A stretch of 64,000 nt of DNA, taken from assembly GCF_036323495.1 (NCBI RefSeq), contig NZ_AP028947.1, forward strand, positions 1,550,001 through 1,614,000, read 5' to 3'. Of this stretch, positions 42,333-53,730 are shown in pieces; position 1 is the first letter of the stretch, and every line of letters starts with the position of its first letter. The notes under the pieces are model-generated. The model saw nothing but the letters and a program-made list of their open reading frames with translations, was not told the origin of the DNA and did no database searches. The position numbers and the translations under genes were made by a program. The DNA is from Limnobacter thiooxidans (GTDB lineage Bacteria > Pseudomonadota > Gammaproteobacteria > Burkholderiales > Burkholderiaceae_B).

Positions 42333-43658
42333 ATGAAACCTGTTATTGCCCTGGTTGGGCGCCCAAACGTCGGCAAGTCCACATTGTTCAATCGCTTGAC
42401 CCGGACAAGAGACGCCTTGGTGGCCAACCAGCCGGGTTTGACCCGCGACCGCCATTATGGTTTGGGTCGAATGGGCCCCCGTGAATACCTGGTGGTTGAC
42501 ACAGGTGGTCTCGAGCCTGTGGCCAAGGAAGGCATTTACGCCGAAATGGCTAAACAAAGCCGGCAGGCCATTCTTGAATCAGACCTCGTTCTGTTTATCG
42601 TGGATGGCCGCCAGGGTGTTACGCCACACGACCATGTGATTGCTGCCGAGCTGCGCAAGGCCAAGCGGGATGTCATTCTGGTTGTGAACAAGACCGAGGG
42701 ATACACCCACTCCATGGCTGCGGCCGACTTTTTTGAGTTGGGTCTGGGCGAGCCGGAAACGATTTCCGCCAGCCATGGCGACGGCGTGCGCCAATTGATG
42801 GACATGGCCTGCGAAAAGCTGCCGGTGCTGCCCGAAGACGAAGAGGGTGGTCGCCGCATCAAGGTGGCCATTGCAGGCCGCCCCAATGTGGGCAAGTCCA
42901 CCATGGTGAATACTCTGCTGGGTGAAGAGCGCGTGATTGCATTCGACATGCCTGGTACCACGCGTGACAGCATTTATATCGATTTCGAGCGCAATGACAG
43001 GCCTTATACCCTGATCGACACGGCCGGTCTGCGCAAGCGTGGAAAGGTGTTTGAATCGGTCGAGAAGTTTTCCGTGATCAAGACCCTGCAGGCCATCGAA
43101 GACGCCAATGTGGTGGTCTTGATGCTGGATGCCCAGCAGGACATTTCTGATCAGGACGCTTCGATTGCCGGATTTATCGTGGAAGCGGGTCGTTCACTGG
43201 TCTTGGCTGTCAACAAGTGGGACAGCCTGGATGACTACCGAAAGGAGCGTATCAAAGCGGAAGTAGGGCGTAAGCTGACTTTCCTGAACTACGCCAAGTT
43301 CCATTACGTGTCGGCTACCAAGCCATTTGGTATTGCCGCCATGATGAAATCAGTGGATGAGGCGCACGCTGCAGCCTTTGCAAAACTGTCCACCCCAAAG
43401 TTGACGCGTTTGATACAGGAATGCGTCGAGCACCAACAGCCGCCACGCAAGGGTATTTTCCGCCCAAAGCTGCGTTATGCCCACCAGGGTGGACAAAACC
43501 CGCCCATCGTGATCGTGCACGGTACAGCATTGGATGCTATTCCGGACAATTACAAGCGTTACCTGGAAACCCGTATTCGCGAGCGTTTCAAGCTGGATGG
43601 CACGCCACTTCGGGTTGAATTCCGAAGCAACGTGAATCCGTTTGACAAGAAAGACTAA
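42333..43658 (+). CDS. der: Ribosome biogenesis GTPase Der (EngA)
   Basis: 441 residues with two tandem GTPase domains, each with GRPNVGKST (residues about 8 and 185), switch DTGG/DTAG motifs and NKTE/NKWD specificity motifs, then a C-terminal KH-like domain. Needed for 50S subunit assembly. hfq and hflX, which follow der in many betaproteobacteria, are absent; a reverse-strand gene begins here instead. Confidence 0.97.
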   Translation: MKPVIALVGRPNVGKSTLFNRLTRTRDALVANQPGLTRDRHYGLGRMGPREYLVVDTGGLEPVAKEGIYAEMAKQSRQAILESDLVLFIVDGRQGVTPHDHVIAAELRKAKRDVILVVNKTEGYTHSMAAADFFELGLGEPETISASHGDGVRQLMDMACEKLPVLPEDEEGGRRIKVAIAGRPNVGKSTMVNTLLGEERVIAFDMPGTTRDSIYIDFERNDRPYTLIDTAGLRKRGKVFESVEKFSVIKTLQAIEDANVVVLMLDAQQDISDQDASIAGFIVEAGRSLVLAVNKWDSLDDYRKERIKAEVGRKLTFLNYAKFHYVSATKPFGIAAMMKSVDEAHAAAFAKLSTPKLTRLIQECVEHQQPPRKGIFRPKLRYAHQGGQNPPIVIVHGTALDAIPDNYKRYLETRIRERFKLDGTPLRVEFRSNVNPFDKKD

Positions 43659-43666
43659 GACGACAA

Positions 43667-43981
43667 TCAGAACGGAATTTTGCGGGTCCAGATGTCCTTG
43701 TACATCACCCAGTCACCCATGAAGCTGTAAAGCGGATACTTGAAGGTGGCTGGGCGGTTCTTCTCAAAAAAGAAGTGGCCCACCCAGGCAAAAGCATACC
43801 CCACCAACAAGCCGTACAGGAACCAGATCGGTTGACCCGTGGTGACCAGTTTGAACAGGCAGATCAGGGCGATCGTTGAGCCCACGAAATGCAGTCTGCG
43901 GCAGATCAGGTTGTTGTGTTCCGCCAGGTAAAAAGGGTAAAAATCGGCGAAAGTTTGAAATCTGTTTCCTGTTTTTGGCAT
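43667..43981 (-). CDS. Mpo1-like (DUF962) membrane protein
   Basis: 104 residues from an ATG at 43981 with GGAGA eight bases upstream (a TTG two codons earlier is too close). Two to three membrane helices and the family His motifs HNNLICRRLHFVG and WVGHFFFEKNRPATF. Yeast Mpo1 is an Fe-dependent 2-hydroxy fatty acid dioxygenase; the bacterial role is not established. Confidence 0.85.
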   Translation of the reverse strand: MPKTGNRFQTFADFYPFYLAEHNNLICRRLHFVGSTIALICLFKLVTTGQPIWFLYGLLVGYAFAWVGHFFFEKNRPATFKYPLYSFMGDWVMYKDIWTRKIPF

Positions 43982-44133
43982 GCCCAAGTCTCCGTTTGTT
44001 TGTTTTTTGTGACTTCAGTTTACATCCCTTGCCGCGTCAGGCCTGCATTTCCCGTACATTTTTGATTTGAAAGCTGTGTCAGTTCGGGTAGGATGAAGAA
44101 AAACACCACAAGAATAATTTTAGGAGGTTTGTG

Positions 44134-44607
44134 ATGCAAGTCAAAGAAGTCCTGCGAGTCAAAGGCAATACCCTTTTCACGGTTACTCCCGAAACACATC
44201 TCTCTGATTGCGTGGTTACGATGGCCGATCACGACGTGGGTTCTCTTGTCGTGATGGACAAAGGCGAGTTGGTTGGCATCGTGACTTTCCGGGAGGTCAT
44301 TCGAGTGTTGGCCAAGCGCCAGAAAGAGCACAGAACAGGACCGACACCGCCGGTTGCAGAAATTGTCGTGCAGGAAGTGATGAATCCTTCCCCCACCGTG
44401 GCAACACTGGACATGGAAGTAGACAATCTGCGCAAGTTGATGCTGGAAAACCACCAGCGTTACCTGCCTGTCATGGATGGCAACACCCTGTGTGGCGTGA
44501 TTTCTTTCCATGACGTGGCCAAGGCGGTGCTGGAGGAGCAGGGTTTCGAGAACAAGATGCTCAAAGGCTATATCCGTGACTGGCCCATGGAAGAAAGCAG
44601 TAACTAA
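44134..44607 (+). CDS. CBS-domain protein
   Basis: 157 residues with two CBS domains (about 10-60 and 75-140; VTMADHDVGSLVVMDKGELVGIVTFRE and LMLENHQRYLPVMDGNTLCGVISFHD) and no other domain. Such stand-alone pairs bind adenosine nucleotides. Start ATG six bases after a perfect AGGAGG. Divergent from the Mpo1-like gene. Confidence 0.88.
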   Translation: MQVKEVLRVKGNTLFTVTPETHLSDCVVTMADHDVGSLVVMDKGELVGIVTFREVIRVLAKRQKEHRTGPTPPVAEIVVQEVMNPSPTVATLDMEVDNLRKLMLENHQRYLPVMDGNTLCGVISFHDVAKAVLEEQGFENKMLKGYIRDWPMEESSN

Positions 44608-44654
44608 ATCACAATCCAATCAGTCTTTATTCAAGCAGTACAGGTGGTAGCACA

Positions 44655-45683
44655 GTGAGAAAGCGAGTTGCAATTATTGGCGCGGGCATGTCGGGTTTGG
44701 CTTGCGCGCGCGAATTGGTTCAACATGGCCATGAGGTGATTCTTTTTGAGAAAAGCCGTGGCCCAGGCGGCAGAATGCCAACACGCTGGCTGAATCGGGA
44801 GATTGATCCACCACTTGGCTTTGATCATGGCACACAGTACTTTCAGGCCTCATCGCCGGCCTTTGTTCGCTTGGTACAGGCCGCACAGGAGGCTGGTGCA
44901 GTGGCACCTTGGACGGGCCATGTGGTCGATCTGGCTTATGGTGTATCTTCCCCGCATTCCAGTACCACCACGCGTTGGGTGGGTACGCCCGGCATGGCCA
45001 GTCTGGCCCGGTTTATGGCGCATGGGCTCGACCTTCGCCTGCAGAGCAGGGTGGCCGGGATAGTTCGACAAAATCAGTTTTACCAGTTGACATTGCACAT
45101 GGCAGACGGCACCGTACGTGTCGAGTCCGGTTTTGATGCGGTGGTGTGCGCTGTGCCTGCCGAGCAGGTTGTGCCTTTGTTTGCTGACATCAATCCCTCC
45201 CTTGCAAACATGGCCGCGGACGTGAAATCCAATGTGACCTGGTCGGTGATGTTGACTCCGCGTGAAGCGATCAAAGTGGAATTCGACGGTGCATTCGTGG
45301 TGGACAGTCCGCTGGGCTGGATTTGTCGTGACTCCTCCAAGCCTGGCCGTGCCATGGGTGACCGCTGGATGTTGCAGGCCACCGCGGATTGGTCCCGTTT
45401 GCACCAGGATTACACTGCCGAGGAAGCAGGCAAAATGCTTCTGGATGTATTTTGTAATGTCACCGGGCAACTGGTTGAAGAACCACTGTCGGTGACCGCA
45501 CACCGCTGGCTGTATTCTCTGCCGTCTAACCCTTTGGGCTTGCCTTGTTATTTTGACGAGGCGAATTTGCTGGGGGCCTGTGGAGATTGGCTCACCGGCG
45601 CTCGGGTAGAGGATGCATTTTTGAGCGGTCACACCTTGGGCAATCAGCTGTTGAATGAGCTCGAAGGCACATTCATTCAGTAG
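44655..45683 (+). CDS. FAD-dependent NAD(P)-binding oxidoreductase, renalase-like
   Basis: 342 residues, start GTG behind AGGTGG. FAD-binding Rossmann motif IIGAGMSGLACARELVQHGHEVILFEKSRGPGGRM at the N-terminus, FDHGTQYF typical of bacterial renalase-like amine oxidases, and a C-terminal GDWLTGARVEDAFLSGHTLG that closes the FAD site. Substrate unknown. Sits upstream of aroC. Confidence 0.88.
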   Translation: MRKRVAIIGAGMSGLACARELVQHGHEVILFEKSRGPGGRMPTRWLNREIDPPLGFDHGTQYFQASSPAFVRLVQAAQEAGAVAPWTGHVVDLAYGVSSPHSSTTTRWVGTPGMASLARFMAHGLDLRLQSRVAGIVRQNQFYQLTLHMADGTVRVESGFDAVVCAVPAEQVVPLFADINPSLANMAADVKSNVTWSVMLTPREAIKVEFDGAFVVDSPLGWICRDSSKPGRAMGDRWMLQATADWSRLHQDYTAEEAGKMLLDVFCNVTGQLVEEPLSVTAHRWLYSLPSNPLGLPCYFDEANLLGACGDWLTGARVEDAFLSGHTLGNQLLNELEGTFIQ

Positions 45684-45765
45684 CAATTGCGTGGGCACCA
45701 CGCCCCTGCCGCTCAGGTGCTGGATATTCCGATAAAATAACGTTTTGCACAACGAGTGAATACGC

Positions 45766-46872
45766 ATGTCCGGAAGCAGCCTGGGTCGCCTTTTCGTAGT
45801 CAGTAATTTTGGTGAAAGCCATGGCCCTGCCATCGGCTGCGTGGTAGATGGTTGCCCTCCCGGCCTGCCGCTGACCGCGGCTGATTTGCAGGCTGACCTG
45901 GACCGGCGTAAACCCGGGACCTCGCGTCATGTCACGCAGCGTCAGGAAGCCGATGAGGTTGAAATTCTTTCCGGCGTATTCGAAGGCATCACCACAGGCG
46001 CGCCGATCGGCTTGTTGATTCGCAACCAGGATCAGCGCAGCAAAGATTACGGCAACATCATGGACACATTTCGTCCTGGGCATGCCGATTACACGTACTG
46101 GCACAAATACGGCATTCGCGATTACCGCGGAGGTGGTCGTTCATCTGCCCGCATGACAGCGCCCATGGTAGCTGCTGGCGCAATTGCCAAGAAATGGCTG
46201 GCCAGCAAACTGGGCATCCAGATTCGTGGGTGCATGACACAAATCGGTGAGGTGGACATTCCGTTTTCTTCTTGGGACGATGTACACACCAATCCGTTTT
46301 TCGCGCCCAACAATGGCAGCGTGGCTGAGCTTGAAGCCTACATGGACGCGCTCCGAAAGTCGGGCGACTCCTGTGGTGCCGGTTTGCGTGTTCAGGCCAC
46401 CGGTGTTCCGGTCGGTCTGGGGTCACCGCTGTATGACAAACTGGATGCTGACATTGCCCACGCCATGATGAGTATCAACGCAGTCAAAGGCGTTGAAATT
46501 GGCGCAGGTTTTGGCTGTATAGCCCAGAAGGGTTCCGAGCACGGTGATGAAATGACTCCTGATGGCTTTGGCTCCAACCACGCTGGCGGTATTCTGGGTG
46601 GTATTTCCACGGGGCAAGACATCGAGGTGCGCATGGCGATCAAGCCCACCTCCAGCATTCGCCTGCCGAGAAAGTCCATCGACAAGGCTGGCAATCCGAT
46701 TGAGGTGGAAACCTATGGTCGCCACGACCCCTGCGTGGGCATTCGGGCCACACCGATTGCCGAAGCCATGCTGGCGCTGGTCATCATGGATCACATGTTG
46801 GTACACCGCGCCCAGTGTGGTGACGTGGCCGTGGACACGCCTCAAATTCCGGCTGGTTTTTCCAATTACTAA
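45766..46872 (+). CDS. aroC: Chorismate synthase
   Basis: Last shared step of the aromatic pathway (EPSP to chorismate, FMN-dependent). 368 residues with [28 protein letters not shown] and the C-terminal [19 protein letters not shown]. The start follows the family ([10 protein letters not shown]). The trp genes downstream in the window use its product. Confidence 0.97.
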   Translation: MSGSSLGRLFVVSNFGESHGPAIGCVVDGCPPGLPLTAADLQADLDRRKPGTSRHVTQRQEADEVEILSGVFEGITTGAPIGLLIRNQDQRSKDYGNIMDTFRPGHADYTYWHKYGIRDYRGGGRSSARMTAPMVAAGAIAKKWLASKLGIQIRGCMTQIGEVDIPFSSWDDVHTNPFFAPNNGSVAELEAYMDALRKSGDSCGAGLRVQATGVPVGLGSPLYDKLDADIAHAMMSINAVKGVEIGAGFGCIAQKGSEHGDEMTPDGFGSNHAGGILGGISTGQDIEVRMAIKPTSSIRLPRKSIDKAGNPIEVETYGRHDPCVGIRATPIAEAMLALVIMDHMLVHRAQCGDVAVDTPQIPAGFSNY

Positions 46873-46899
46873 GCCATTCACACCAAAGCGGGCGGTCAT

Positions 46900-48078
46900 T
46901 TGCAACTGGGTTGGCTAGCGCTTTTTTACGCCGCGTATTTCGCATTCGTTGGCTTGTATTCGCCTTTCTTGGGTCCTTACCTCAAATCAATCGGTCACAG
47001 CCTGGATGTGATTGCCTTGGCCTTGGGCATGATGCAGTTGATGCGGATAGTCGGCCCATTTGCGTGGGGATGGCTTGCTGACCACACCGGCAACCGGGTG
47101 CGCTGGATACGTGTGGGCATTTTCTCCGGCTTTGTATTTGCGGCGCTGGCTTTCTGGAATCAGCAAACGCCATCGCACCTTTTGTTCCTGGTGCTGATGT
47201 TGAATCTGAGTATTTCCGGCCTGGTGCCGATGTCCGATTCCTACGCCATGGAGCGTTGTGCCGGTTGCACCGGCCAATATGGGCAAGTGCGTCTGTATGG
47301 CTCCCTCGGCTTTGTATTGGCGGTGCTTGTGTTTGGCGCAGTGGCAGATCGGTTCGGCTTCTCTTCTTACCCGATGTGGGCGTGCGCCATGTTGTTGCTC
47401 GGGTTCGTTGCGGCCTTGAAGTTTTCTCCCGATGCGCCCCGTTCTGCCTCTGTGACCAATGCTGCCAAGGCGGGCAGTGGATTCAAGCGCTTGTTGTTGC
47501 CCGGTCCGATGCCCCTGTTTTGGCTGGCCGCCTTCTTCATGATTTTCGCCCATGGCGTGTTTTACGCATTTTTCTCCCTTTATTTGCTGGAATTTGATTA
47601 TTCCGAACTCAGTATTGGCGGGTTGTGGGCCTTCGGCGTCATGTGCGAAGTGGTGTTTTTTGCATTTCAATCCCGGTTTTTTAGTCGCCTGTCCCTGAAT
47701 GCCTGGTTGTGTATCAGTTTTGGCACCTGTGCAATTCGTTTCGCCTTAACCGCAGCGTATCCTCAACTGGGTTGGGTCATGGTGTTTGCGCAGGCTTTAC
47801 ATGCGCTTACTTTTGCAGCGCATCACACCGCCACCATTTCCTGGCTGAGGGAAAATTTGCCTGCAAACCTTGTGGTTCGTGGGCAGGCCATGTACGCCAC
47901 CATCGCATACGGGCTCGGTGGTTCTGCCGGAACCTTTCTGGGCAGGTTTGCATGGGAATGGAGTGGGCCTGCGAGCGCTTTTGCGATGGCCTCGCTGAGT
48001 GGTGTGGTAGCACTGGTTTTGGGCTGGCGCTTTACAATTGTAAGCAAACGCCCTTACAGCGCGCTTTTGTCGCGATAA
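46900..48078 (+). CDS. MFS transporter, PPP/HcaT-like family
   Basis: 392 residues, 12 predicted membrane helices. Start is TTG, the only start codon after the aroC stop. Belongs to the MFS_1-like (phenylpropionate/nucleoside permease-like) branch: YFAFVGLYSPFLGPYLKSIG and LMRIVGPFAWGWLADHTGNR. The gene is often beside aroC in betaproteobacteria. Substrate unknown. Confidence 0.82.
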   Translation: MQLGWLALFYAAYFAFVGLYSPFLGPYLKSIGHSLDVIALALGMMQLMRIVGPFAWGWLADHTGNRVRWIRVGIFSGFVFAALAFWNQQTPSHLLFLVLMLNLSISGLVPMSDSYAMERCAGCTGQYGQVRLYGSLGFVLAVLVFGAVADRFGFSSYPMWACAMLLLGFVAALKFSPDAPRSASVTNAAKAGSGFKRLLLPGPMPLFWLAAFFMIFAHGVFYAFFSLYLLEFDYSELSIGGLWAFGVMCEVVFFAFQSRFFSRLSLNAWLCISFGTCAIRFALTAAYPQLGWVMVFAQALHALTFAAHHTATISWLRENLPANLVVRGQAMYATIAYGLGGSAGTFLGRFAWEWSGPASAFAMASLSGVVALVLGWRFTIVSKRPYSALLSR

Positions 48079-48160
48079 ACTATTGTTGGGTGTCAACTTC
48101 TCCTGACAGGCACCCGTTTTTACTCGATTCGCTTTACTCACAATTACAGGTGAAGAAACC

Positions 48161-48994
48161 ATGTTGTTTTCCGCTTTGAAGCGACGCGCTACTCTGACTT
48201 TGACGGTGTTGTGTTCAACCACTGTGCTGGCTGCGTGTTTAACCACTCAAACCACATCTGGTGGCGCTGTGGGCGTAGACCGTTCCCAATTTGTCCTGGT
48301 GTCGTCTGCTGAAGTGGATGCTGCTGCGGCCAAGGGTTACTCGGATGTGATTGCCAAGGCCCAGAAAGAGGGCAAGTTGAACCGGGACGCCAAGCAAGTG
48401 GCGAGGGTGCGGGCAATTGCCAATCGACTGATTCCACAAACCGCGGCGTTCAGGCAGGATGCACCCAGTTGGAAGTGGGAAGTGAACGTGATTGAGTCTG
48501 ATCAGATCAACGCTTGGTGCATGGCGGGTGGCAAAATCGCCTTTTACTCGGCTTTGATTGAAAAGCTTGCGCTGACCGACGACGAAATTGCTGCAATCAT
48601 GGGCCATGAAATTGCCCACGCCCTGCGTGAACACAGCAGGGAACGCATTTCCCAGCAGTTGGCTACTTCATTGGGCCTTGACCTGATTTCAGTCGGTTTG
48701 GGATTGTCTCGCGGCGCATCGGACCTGGCTGGTATGGCCGCCAACGTGGCCATCTCCTTGCCTTATGGCCGTTCCCACGAGGTGGAATCGGACCGGATTG
48801 GCGTTGAACTGGCCGCACGCGCAGGGTATGACCCGCGCGCAGCCATCAGCGTCTGGCAAAAAATGAGCAAAGCCGGTGGTGGTTCACCACCCGAGCTGCT
48901 TTCAACACACCCCTCGCCAGAAAACCGCATGCGCGACCTTGCTGATTATTCAGCCCGTGTACAGCCTTTGTACGAGCAGGCCCGCAAGCGCTGA
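48161..48994 (+). CDS. M48 family metalloprotease lipoprotein (LoiP/YcaL-like)
   Basis: 277 residues. Lipoprotein signal ending LAAC (Cys26), then a zinc protease domain with HEIAH (149-153), a third ligand Glu in SHEVESDRIGVELAARAGYDPRAA and the DLLSTHPSPENRM-type end (here PELLSTHPSPENRMRDL). Relatives degrade misfolded outer membrane proteins. The ATG follows GAAGAAA. Confidence 0.88.
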   Translation: MLFSALKRRATLTLTVLCSTTVLAACLTTQTTSGGAVGVDRSQFVLVSSAEVDAAAAKGYSDVIAKAQKEGKLNRDAKQVARVRAIANRLIPQTAAFRQDAPSWKWEVNVIESDQINAWCMAGGKIAFYSALIEKLALTDDEIAAIMGHEIAHALREHSRERISQQLATSLGLDLISVGLGLSRGASDLAGMAANVAISLPYGRSHEVESDRIGVELAARAGYDPRAAISVWQKMSKAGGGSPPELLSTHPSPENRMRDLADYSARVQPLYEQARKR

Positions 48995-49007
48995 AAACCG
49001 ATGATTT

Positions 49008-49034
49008 GCAGTACAGCCTTGCCGGCTGTGCTGC
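49008..49034 (+). other. Stem-loop upstream of leuC
   Basis: GCAGTACAGCC / GGCTGTGCTGC, 11 pairs including one G-U, loop of 5. No T run after it. May close the protease transcript or lie in the leuC leader. Confidence 0.4.
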
Positions 49035-49095
49035 AAGCCTGATGCTGGCTATGGCATAATCAGGGGCTAAACGAAGCTCAAGCAGGTCCTTGAAA

Positions 49096-50496
49096 ATGGC
49101 AAAAACTTTATACGACAAACTTTGGGAAAGTCATGTGGTGCGCACCGAACAGGACGGCACCTCCCTGATTTACATTGATCGTCATTTGTTGCACGAAGTC
49201 ACCAGCCCCCAGGCTTTTGAGGGGCTGGAGCTTGCAGGCCGAAGCCTGTGGCGCAACAGTGCCAACCTGGCAGTGGTTGACCACAACGTACCCACCACTG
49301 ATCGCTCCAAGGGCATCGCCGACGCCACGTCACGGCTTCAAGTTGAAACCCTGGACAAGAATGCCAAAGCGCATGGTTTGACGTACTTTGACATCAAAGA
49401 CCTGCGCCAGGGCATCGTGCATGTGATCGGCCCGGAGCAGGGCGCAACCTTGCCCGGCATGACAGTGGTCTGCGGCGATTCGCACACCAGTACCCACGGC
49501 GCCATTGGCGCACTGGCCTTTGGCATTGGCACCTCCGAAGTGGAGCACGTCATGGCCACGCAGTGCCTGTTGATGAAAAAAGCCAAGAACATGCTGGTTC
49601 GTGTGGAAGGCACATTGGGCAAGGGCGTGTCTGCGAAAGACGTCATTCTGGCCATCATCGGCAAGATCGGTACAGCCGGTGGTACAGGTTACGCCATTGA
49701 ATTTGCAGGCTCTGCCATCCGCAGTTTGTCGGTTGAAGGCCGCATGACCATGTGCAACATGGCCATCGAGGGCGGCGCCCGTTCCGGCATGGTGGCTGTG
49801 GACGAGAAAACCATTGAATACGTCAAGGGGCGCCCGTTCAGTCCGAAAGGCGACGCATGGGACGCTGCGGTCAAGTACTGGGCCAGCCTGCATTCTGACG
49901 AAGGTGCGCATTTCGATTGCGTGGTCGAGCTGAAAGCCGAAGACATTCAGCCACAGGTCAGCTGGGGTACTTCGCCAGAAATGGTGACTGATGTGCATGG
50001 TGTCGTGCCCGACCCTGCCAAGGAAACCGACCCTGTCAAACGCCAAGGCTATGAACGCGCTTTGCAATACATGGGCTTGAAGCCATTGCAGAAGATCGAA
50101 GACATCACTGTGGACACCGTGTTTATTGGTTCCTGTACCAATTCCCGAATTGAAGACCTTCGAGATGCCGCTGCGGTGGTGAAGGGCAAAAAGAAAGCAA
50201 GTTCCGTCAAGTTGGCCATGGTTGTGCCAGGTTCGGGCTTGGTGAAGGCGCAAGCAGAACAGGAAGGCCTGGACCAGGTTTTTCTGGACGCAGGTTTCGA
50301 GTGGCGTGAACCAGGCTGCTCAATGTGCCTGGCCATGAACGCAGATCGCTTGGGCAGTGGCGAGCGTTGCGCATCCACGAGCAACAGGAATTTTGAAGGA
50401 CGCCAGGGTGCGGGTGGCCGCACGCACCTTGTCAGCCCAGCCATGGCGGCTGCGGCAGCAATTGCAGGCCATTTCATCGATTCAAGAAATTTCTAA
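49096..50496 (+). CDS. leuC: 3-isopropylmalate dehydratase large subunit
   Basis: Isomerises 2- to 3-isopropylmalate in leucine synthesis. 466 residues from the ATG at 49096 ([10 protein letters not shown]). 4Fe-4S cysteines lie in [11 protein letters not shown] and [35 protein letters not shown] is intact. First of leuC-ecn-leuD-leuB. Confidence 0.97.
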   Translation: MAKTLYDKLWESHVVRTEQDGTSLIYIDRHLLHEVTSPQAFEGLELAGRSLWRNSANLAVVDHNVPTTDRSKGIADATSRLQVETLDKNAKAHGLTYFDIKDLRQGIVHVIGPEQGATLPGMTVVCGDSHTSTHGAIGALAFGIGTSEVEHVMATQCLLMKKAKNMLVRVEGTLGKGVSAKDVILAIIGKIGTAGGTGYAIEFAGSAIRSLSVEGRMTMCNMAIEGGARSGMVAVDEKTIEYVKGRPFSPKGDAWDAAVKYWASLHSDEGAHFDCVVELKAEDIQPQVSWGTSPEMVTDVHGVVPDPAKETDPVKRQGYERALQYMGLKPLQKIEDITVDTVFIGSCTNSRIEDLRDAAAVVKGKKKASSVKLAMVVPGSGLVKAQAEQEGLDQVFLDAGFEWREPGCSMCLAMNADRLGSGERCASTSNRNFEGRQGAGGRTHLVSPAMAAAAAIAGHFIDSRNF

Positions 50497-50511
50497 ATAG
50501 GGGTGTTTGAC

Positions 50512-50649
50512 ATGAAGTTTGTTTCTGTATTTTTGTTGGCTTTCTCCGCGCTTTCCCTGTCCGCCTGCAACACCATTGAGGGTGTGGGCAAAGACATTCA
50601 ATCAGGCGGTCAGGCTATTGAGCGCACTGCAGACCAGAACAAGAAGTAA
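50512..50649 (+). CDS. Entericidin-like small lipoprotein
   Basis: 45 residues, too short for most gene finders. A lipoprotein signal (MKFVSVFLLAFSALSLSAC) is followed by the entericidin pattern NTIEGVGKDIQSGGQAIE and a charged end. Start ATG, ribosome site GGGGTG. Entericidin genes commonly sit between leuC and leuD in betaproteobacteria; they are linked to stationary-phase membrane effects. Confidence 0.88.
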   Translation: MKFVSVFLLAFSALSLSACNTIEGVGKDIQSGGQAIERTADQNKK

Positions 50650-50672
50650 TTTGTTGTAGATACTCGATGCGG

Positions 50673-50697
50673 GCAGCCAAGGCGTTCGCCTTGCTGC
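50673..50697 (+). other. Stem-loop between the entericidin gene and leuD
   Basis: GCAGC-C-AAGGCG / CGCCTTGCTGC with a bulged C. No T run, so transcription probably continues into leuD. Confidence 0.4.
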
Positions 50698-50740
50698 TCC
50701 ATATGAACATGGGTAGTACCGATTTAAATACGGACCGATT

Positions 50741-51382
50741 ATGGACAAATTTGTAACCCACACCGGCATTGCCGTTGCGTTAAACCGCGCCAATGTGGAC
50801 ACCGACGCCATTATTCCAAAGCAGTTCCTGAAAAGCATCAAGCGCACTGGTTTTGGCGAGCACCTGTTCGATGGCTGGCGCTATCTGGATGAAGGTGAGC
50901 CGGGAATGGACTGTACCATTCGTCCGTTGAATCCTGATTTTGAGTTGAACAAGCCTGCCTTTCAAGGCGGAACGGTGCTGGTTGCCGGTCCAAACTTCGG
51001 CTGTGGTTCGTCCCGCGAGCACGCGCCTTGGGCGTTGCAGCAATATGGATTCAAGGCTGTTATTTCAAGTAGTTTTGCTGATATTTTCTTCAACAATTGC
51101 TTCAAGAATGGCTTCTTGCCCATTGTTTTAAAAGAAGAAGAGTTGAAAGAGGTGTTTGCTGCAATTGAGGCCAAGCCCGGTATTGAAATTACGGTCAGCC
51201 TCGAAAATCAGACTGTCAGCATTGCTGGCCAAAGCTATGGTTTCGAGGTGGATGCCTTTCGCAAGCACTGCCTGATGAATGGTTTCGACGACATCGGCCT
51301 GACACTTCAGCACCGCGATGAAATCATCGCGTTCGAGAAGAATCGCCTTGCCCAGCAGCCCTGGTTGGCTAACACCATTTAA
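50741..51382 (+). CDS. leuD: 3-isopropylmalate dehydratase small subunit
   Basis: 213 residues, with the swivel-domain motifs [28 protein letters not shown] and [17 protein letters not shown]. Forms the active heterodimer with LeuC. The leuB ATG follows after 22 bases. Confidence 0.97.
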   Translation: MDKFVTHTGIAVALNRANVDTDAIIPKQFLKSIKRTGFGEHLFDGWRYLDEGEPGMDCTIRPLNPDFELNKPAFQGGTVLVAGPNFGCGSSREHAPWALQQYGFKAVISSSFADIFFNNCFKNGFLPIVLKEEELKEVFAAIEAKPGIEITVSLENQTVSIAGQSYGFEVDAFRKHCLMNGFDDIGLTLQHRDEIIAFEKNRLAQQPWLANTI

Positions 51383-51404
51383 CACTGTCCATCTGAGAAC
51401 AAAA

Positions 51405-52499
51405 ATGACTTTAAAAATTGCCGTGATGCCTGGCGACGGCATTGGCCCGGAAATTACTGCACAGGCTGTCAAAGTACTTGAAGCATTGAAATCCGATGGT
51501 TTGAATATTGAATTTGAGCACGCCTTGATCGGTGGTGTGGCTTACCGTGAAAAGGGAATTCCACTGCCTGAAGAAACCGTGGCATTGGCCAAGGCATCCG
51601 ATGCGGTGCTTTTCGGGGCGGTTGGTGATTTTTCACTGGACACACTTCCAAGGCACTTGCGTCCCGAGCAGGCCATTCTTGGCATTCGCAAGGCACTTAA
51701 CCTGTTTGCCAACTTCCGCCCAGCCATGGTGTACGAAGAATTGGCCGATGCATCCACCTTGCGCCCGGAAGTGGTGGCTGGCCTGGACATTCTGATTGTT
51801 CGGGAATTGACTGGCGATATTTACTTTGGCACGCCGCGTGGCAATCGCATTGCTGAAGATGGCCCGTTCAAGGGCGAACGTGAAGCATTCGATACCATGC
51901 GCTATGCAGAAACAGAAATCCGCCGCATTGCGCACGTGGCTTTTCAGGCTGCTCAAAAGCGTGGCGGCAAACTGTGCTCAGTGGACAAGGCCAACGTGCT
52001 GGAAACCACCCAGTTTTGGCGCGACATCGTGACCGAAGTGGGCAAGGAATACACAGATGTGGAACTGAGCCACATGTATGTGGACAATTGCGCCATGCAG
52101 TTGTTGAAAAACCCCAAGCAGTTCGATGTCATTGTGACGGGCAACCTGTTCGGTGATATTTTGTCAGACGAAGCATCCATGTTGACCGGTTCAATCGGCA
52201 TGTTGCCTTCAGCCTCGCTGAATGAGTCCAATTTTGGACTTTATGAGCCAATTCATGGCTCGGCACCTGACATCGCCGGAAAAGACCTGGCCAACCCCAT
52301 GGCCACCGTGTTGTCCGCGGCCATGATGTTGCGTTATACATTTGGGCTTGAAGATTACGCGGTTCGCATTGAAAACGCAGTGAAAAGCGTGCTGGCCACT
52401 GGCCCACGCACTGGCGATATCTGGCGCGATGGCAAGGTACGCACAGGCACGGCAGGCATGGGTGACGCAATCGTCGCAGCCTTGGCCAAGCAGTCCTGA
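51405..52499 (+). CDS. leuB: 3-isopropylmalate dehydrogenase
   Basis: NAD-dependent oxidative decarboxylase of the leucine pathway. 364 residues from the ATG at 51405, giving [16 protein letters not shown]; the frame is open upstream into leu[24 protein letters not shown] and [18 protein letters not shown] mark the substrate, Mg and NAD sites. Confidence 0.97.
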   Translation: MTLKIAVMPGDGIGPEITAQAVKVLEALKSDGLNIEFEHALIGGVAYREKGIPLPEETVALAKASDAVLFGAVGDFSLDTLPRHLRPEQAILGIRKALNLFANFRPAMVYEELADASTLRPEVVAGLDILIVRELTGDIYFGTPRGNRIAEDGPFKGEREAFDTMRYAETEIRRIAHVAFQAAQKRGGKLCSVDKANVLETTQFWRDIVTEVGKEYTDVELSHMYVDNCAMQLLKNPKQFDVIVTGNLFGDILSDEASMLTGSIGMLPSASLNESNFGLYEPIHGSAPDIAGKDLANPMATVLSAAMMLRYTFGLEDYAVRIENAVKSVLATGPRTGDIWRDGKVRTGTAGMGDAIVAALAKQS

Positions 52500-52544
52500 A
52501 TGTGCTGATTACCTCAAGAATTTAAAAGTACTGGAGTATTGATT

Positions 52545-53669
52545 ATGTTGAAAGTCGGTTTGGTTGGATGGCGTGGCATGGTGGGCTCTGTGCTCATGCA
52601 GCGCATGCAGGAAGAGAATGATTTCGCGCACTTCGAGCCGATTTTCTTTTCGACTTCCAATGCAGGCGGCAAAGCCCCTGCGTTTGCAGGCAATGTCGCA
52701 CCCTTGGAAGACGCCAACAACATTGACGCACTGAAAAAGATGGATGTGGTGCTGACCTGCCAGGGTGGCGATTACACCAGCGCAGTGTTCCCGAAGCTGC
52801 GTGAGGCGGGCTGGAATGGCTACTGGATTGATGCAGCATCCAGCCTGCGCATGCAGGACGACGCCATCATCATTCTTGATCCGGTGAACATGAACGTCAT
52901 CAAGGACGGCTTGAGCAAAGGCATCAAGAATTACGTGGGCGGCAATTGCACTGTATCGCTGATGTTGATGGCTTTGGGTGGTCTGTTCCAGAACAACCAC
53001 GTGGAATGGATTACATCCATGACTTACCAGGCGGCGTCGGGTGCTGGTGCTCAAAACATGCGTGAACTGATTTCACAAATGGGCAGCATTCATGGCGCAG
53101 TCAGTGACCTGTTGGCTGACCCGGCTTCAGCCATTCTGGAAATCGACCGCAAGGTGGCCCAGCACATCAATTCCGACAGCTATCCAACTGCCAATTTCGG
53201 CGTACCACTGGGTGGCAGCCTGATTCCCTGGATCGACAAAGACCTGGGCAACGGCCAGTCCAAGGAAGAGTGGAAGGGCGGGGCGGAAACCAACAAGATT
53301 CTTGGCAAGCCTGCCATGGGAACGCCAGGTTGTGTGCCCGTGGATGGCCTTTGCGTCCGTGTCGGCGCAATGCGATGCCATTCCCAAGCCTTGACCATCA
53401 AGCTGAAGCAAGACATTCCATTGAACGAGATCAATGACATGCTTGCCACAGCCAATGATTGGGTTAAAGTGATCCCCAACGAGCGAGATGCATCCATGCG
53501 TGACTTGACCCCCGCTGCAGTGACTGGGCGCATGCACGTTCCTGTAGGCCGCCTGCGCAAGATGGCCATGGGTGGCGATTACCTGAGCGCCTTCACCGTG
53601 GGTGACCAGTTGTTGTGGGGAGCAGCAGAACCTTTGCGCAGAATGCTGCGCATTTTGATCGAACGCTAA
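52545..53669 (+). CDS. asd: Aspartate-semialdehyde dehydrogenase
   Basis: Second step of lysine/threonine/methionine synthesis. 374 residues from the ATG at 52545 with GGAG nine bases upstream. NADP-binding [15 protein letters not shown], catalytic Cys135 in [10 protein letters not shown] and the C-terminal [11 protein letters not shown]. Length and motifs place it with the gammaproteobacterial-type enzymes. Confidence 0.97.
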   Translation: MLKVGLVGWRGMVGSVLMQRMQEENDFAHFEPIFFSTSNAGGKAPAFAGNVAPLEDANNIDALKKMDVVLTCQGGDYTSAVFPKLREAGWNGYWIDAASSLRMQDDAIIILDPVNMNVIKDGLSKGIKNYVGGNCTVSLMLMALGGLFQNNHVEWITSMTYQAASGAGAQNMRELISQMGSIHGAVSDLLADPASAILEIDRKVAQHINSDSYPTANFGVPLGGSLIPWIDKDLGNGQSKEEWKGGAETNKILGKPAMGTPGCVPVDGLCVRVGAMRCHSQALTIKLKQDIPLNEINDMLATANDWVKVIPNERDASMRDLTPAAVTGRMHVPVGRLRKMAMGGDYLSAFTVGDQLLWGAAEPLRRMLRILIER

Positions 53670-53730
53670 GTCGCATCATCATTGACCCAACCGCTGCCGA
53701 AGGTGGCTTGAACATTCATGGAGTAAACGG

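Noticed and set aside
48995..49095. Leucine attenuator or riboswitch before leuC
   Set aside because: A stem-loop exists, but there is no leader peptide with Leu codons, no alternative pairing and no T run.
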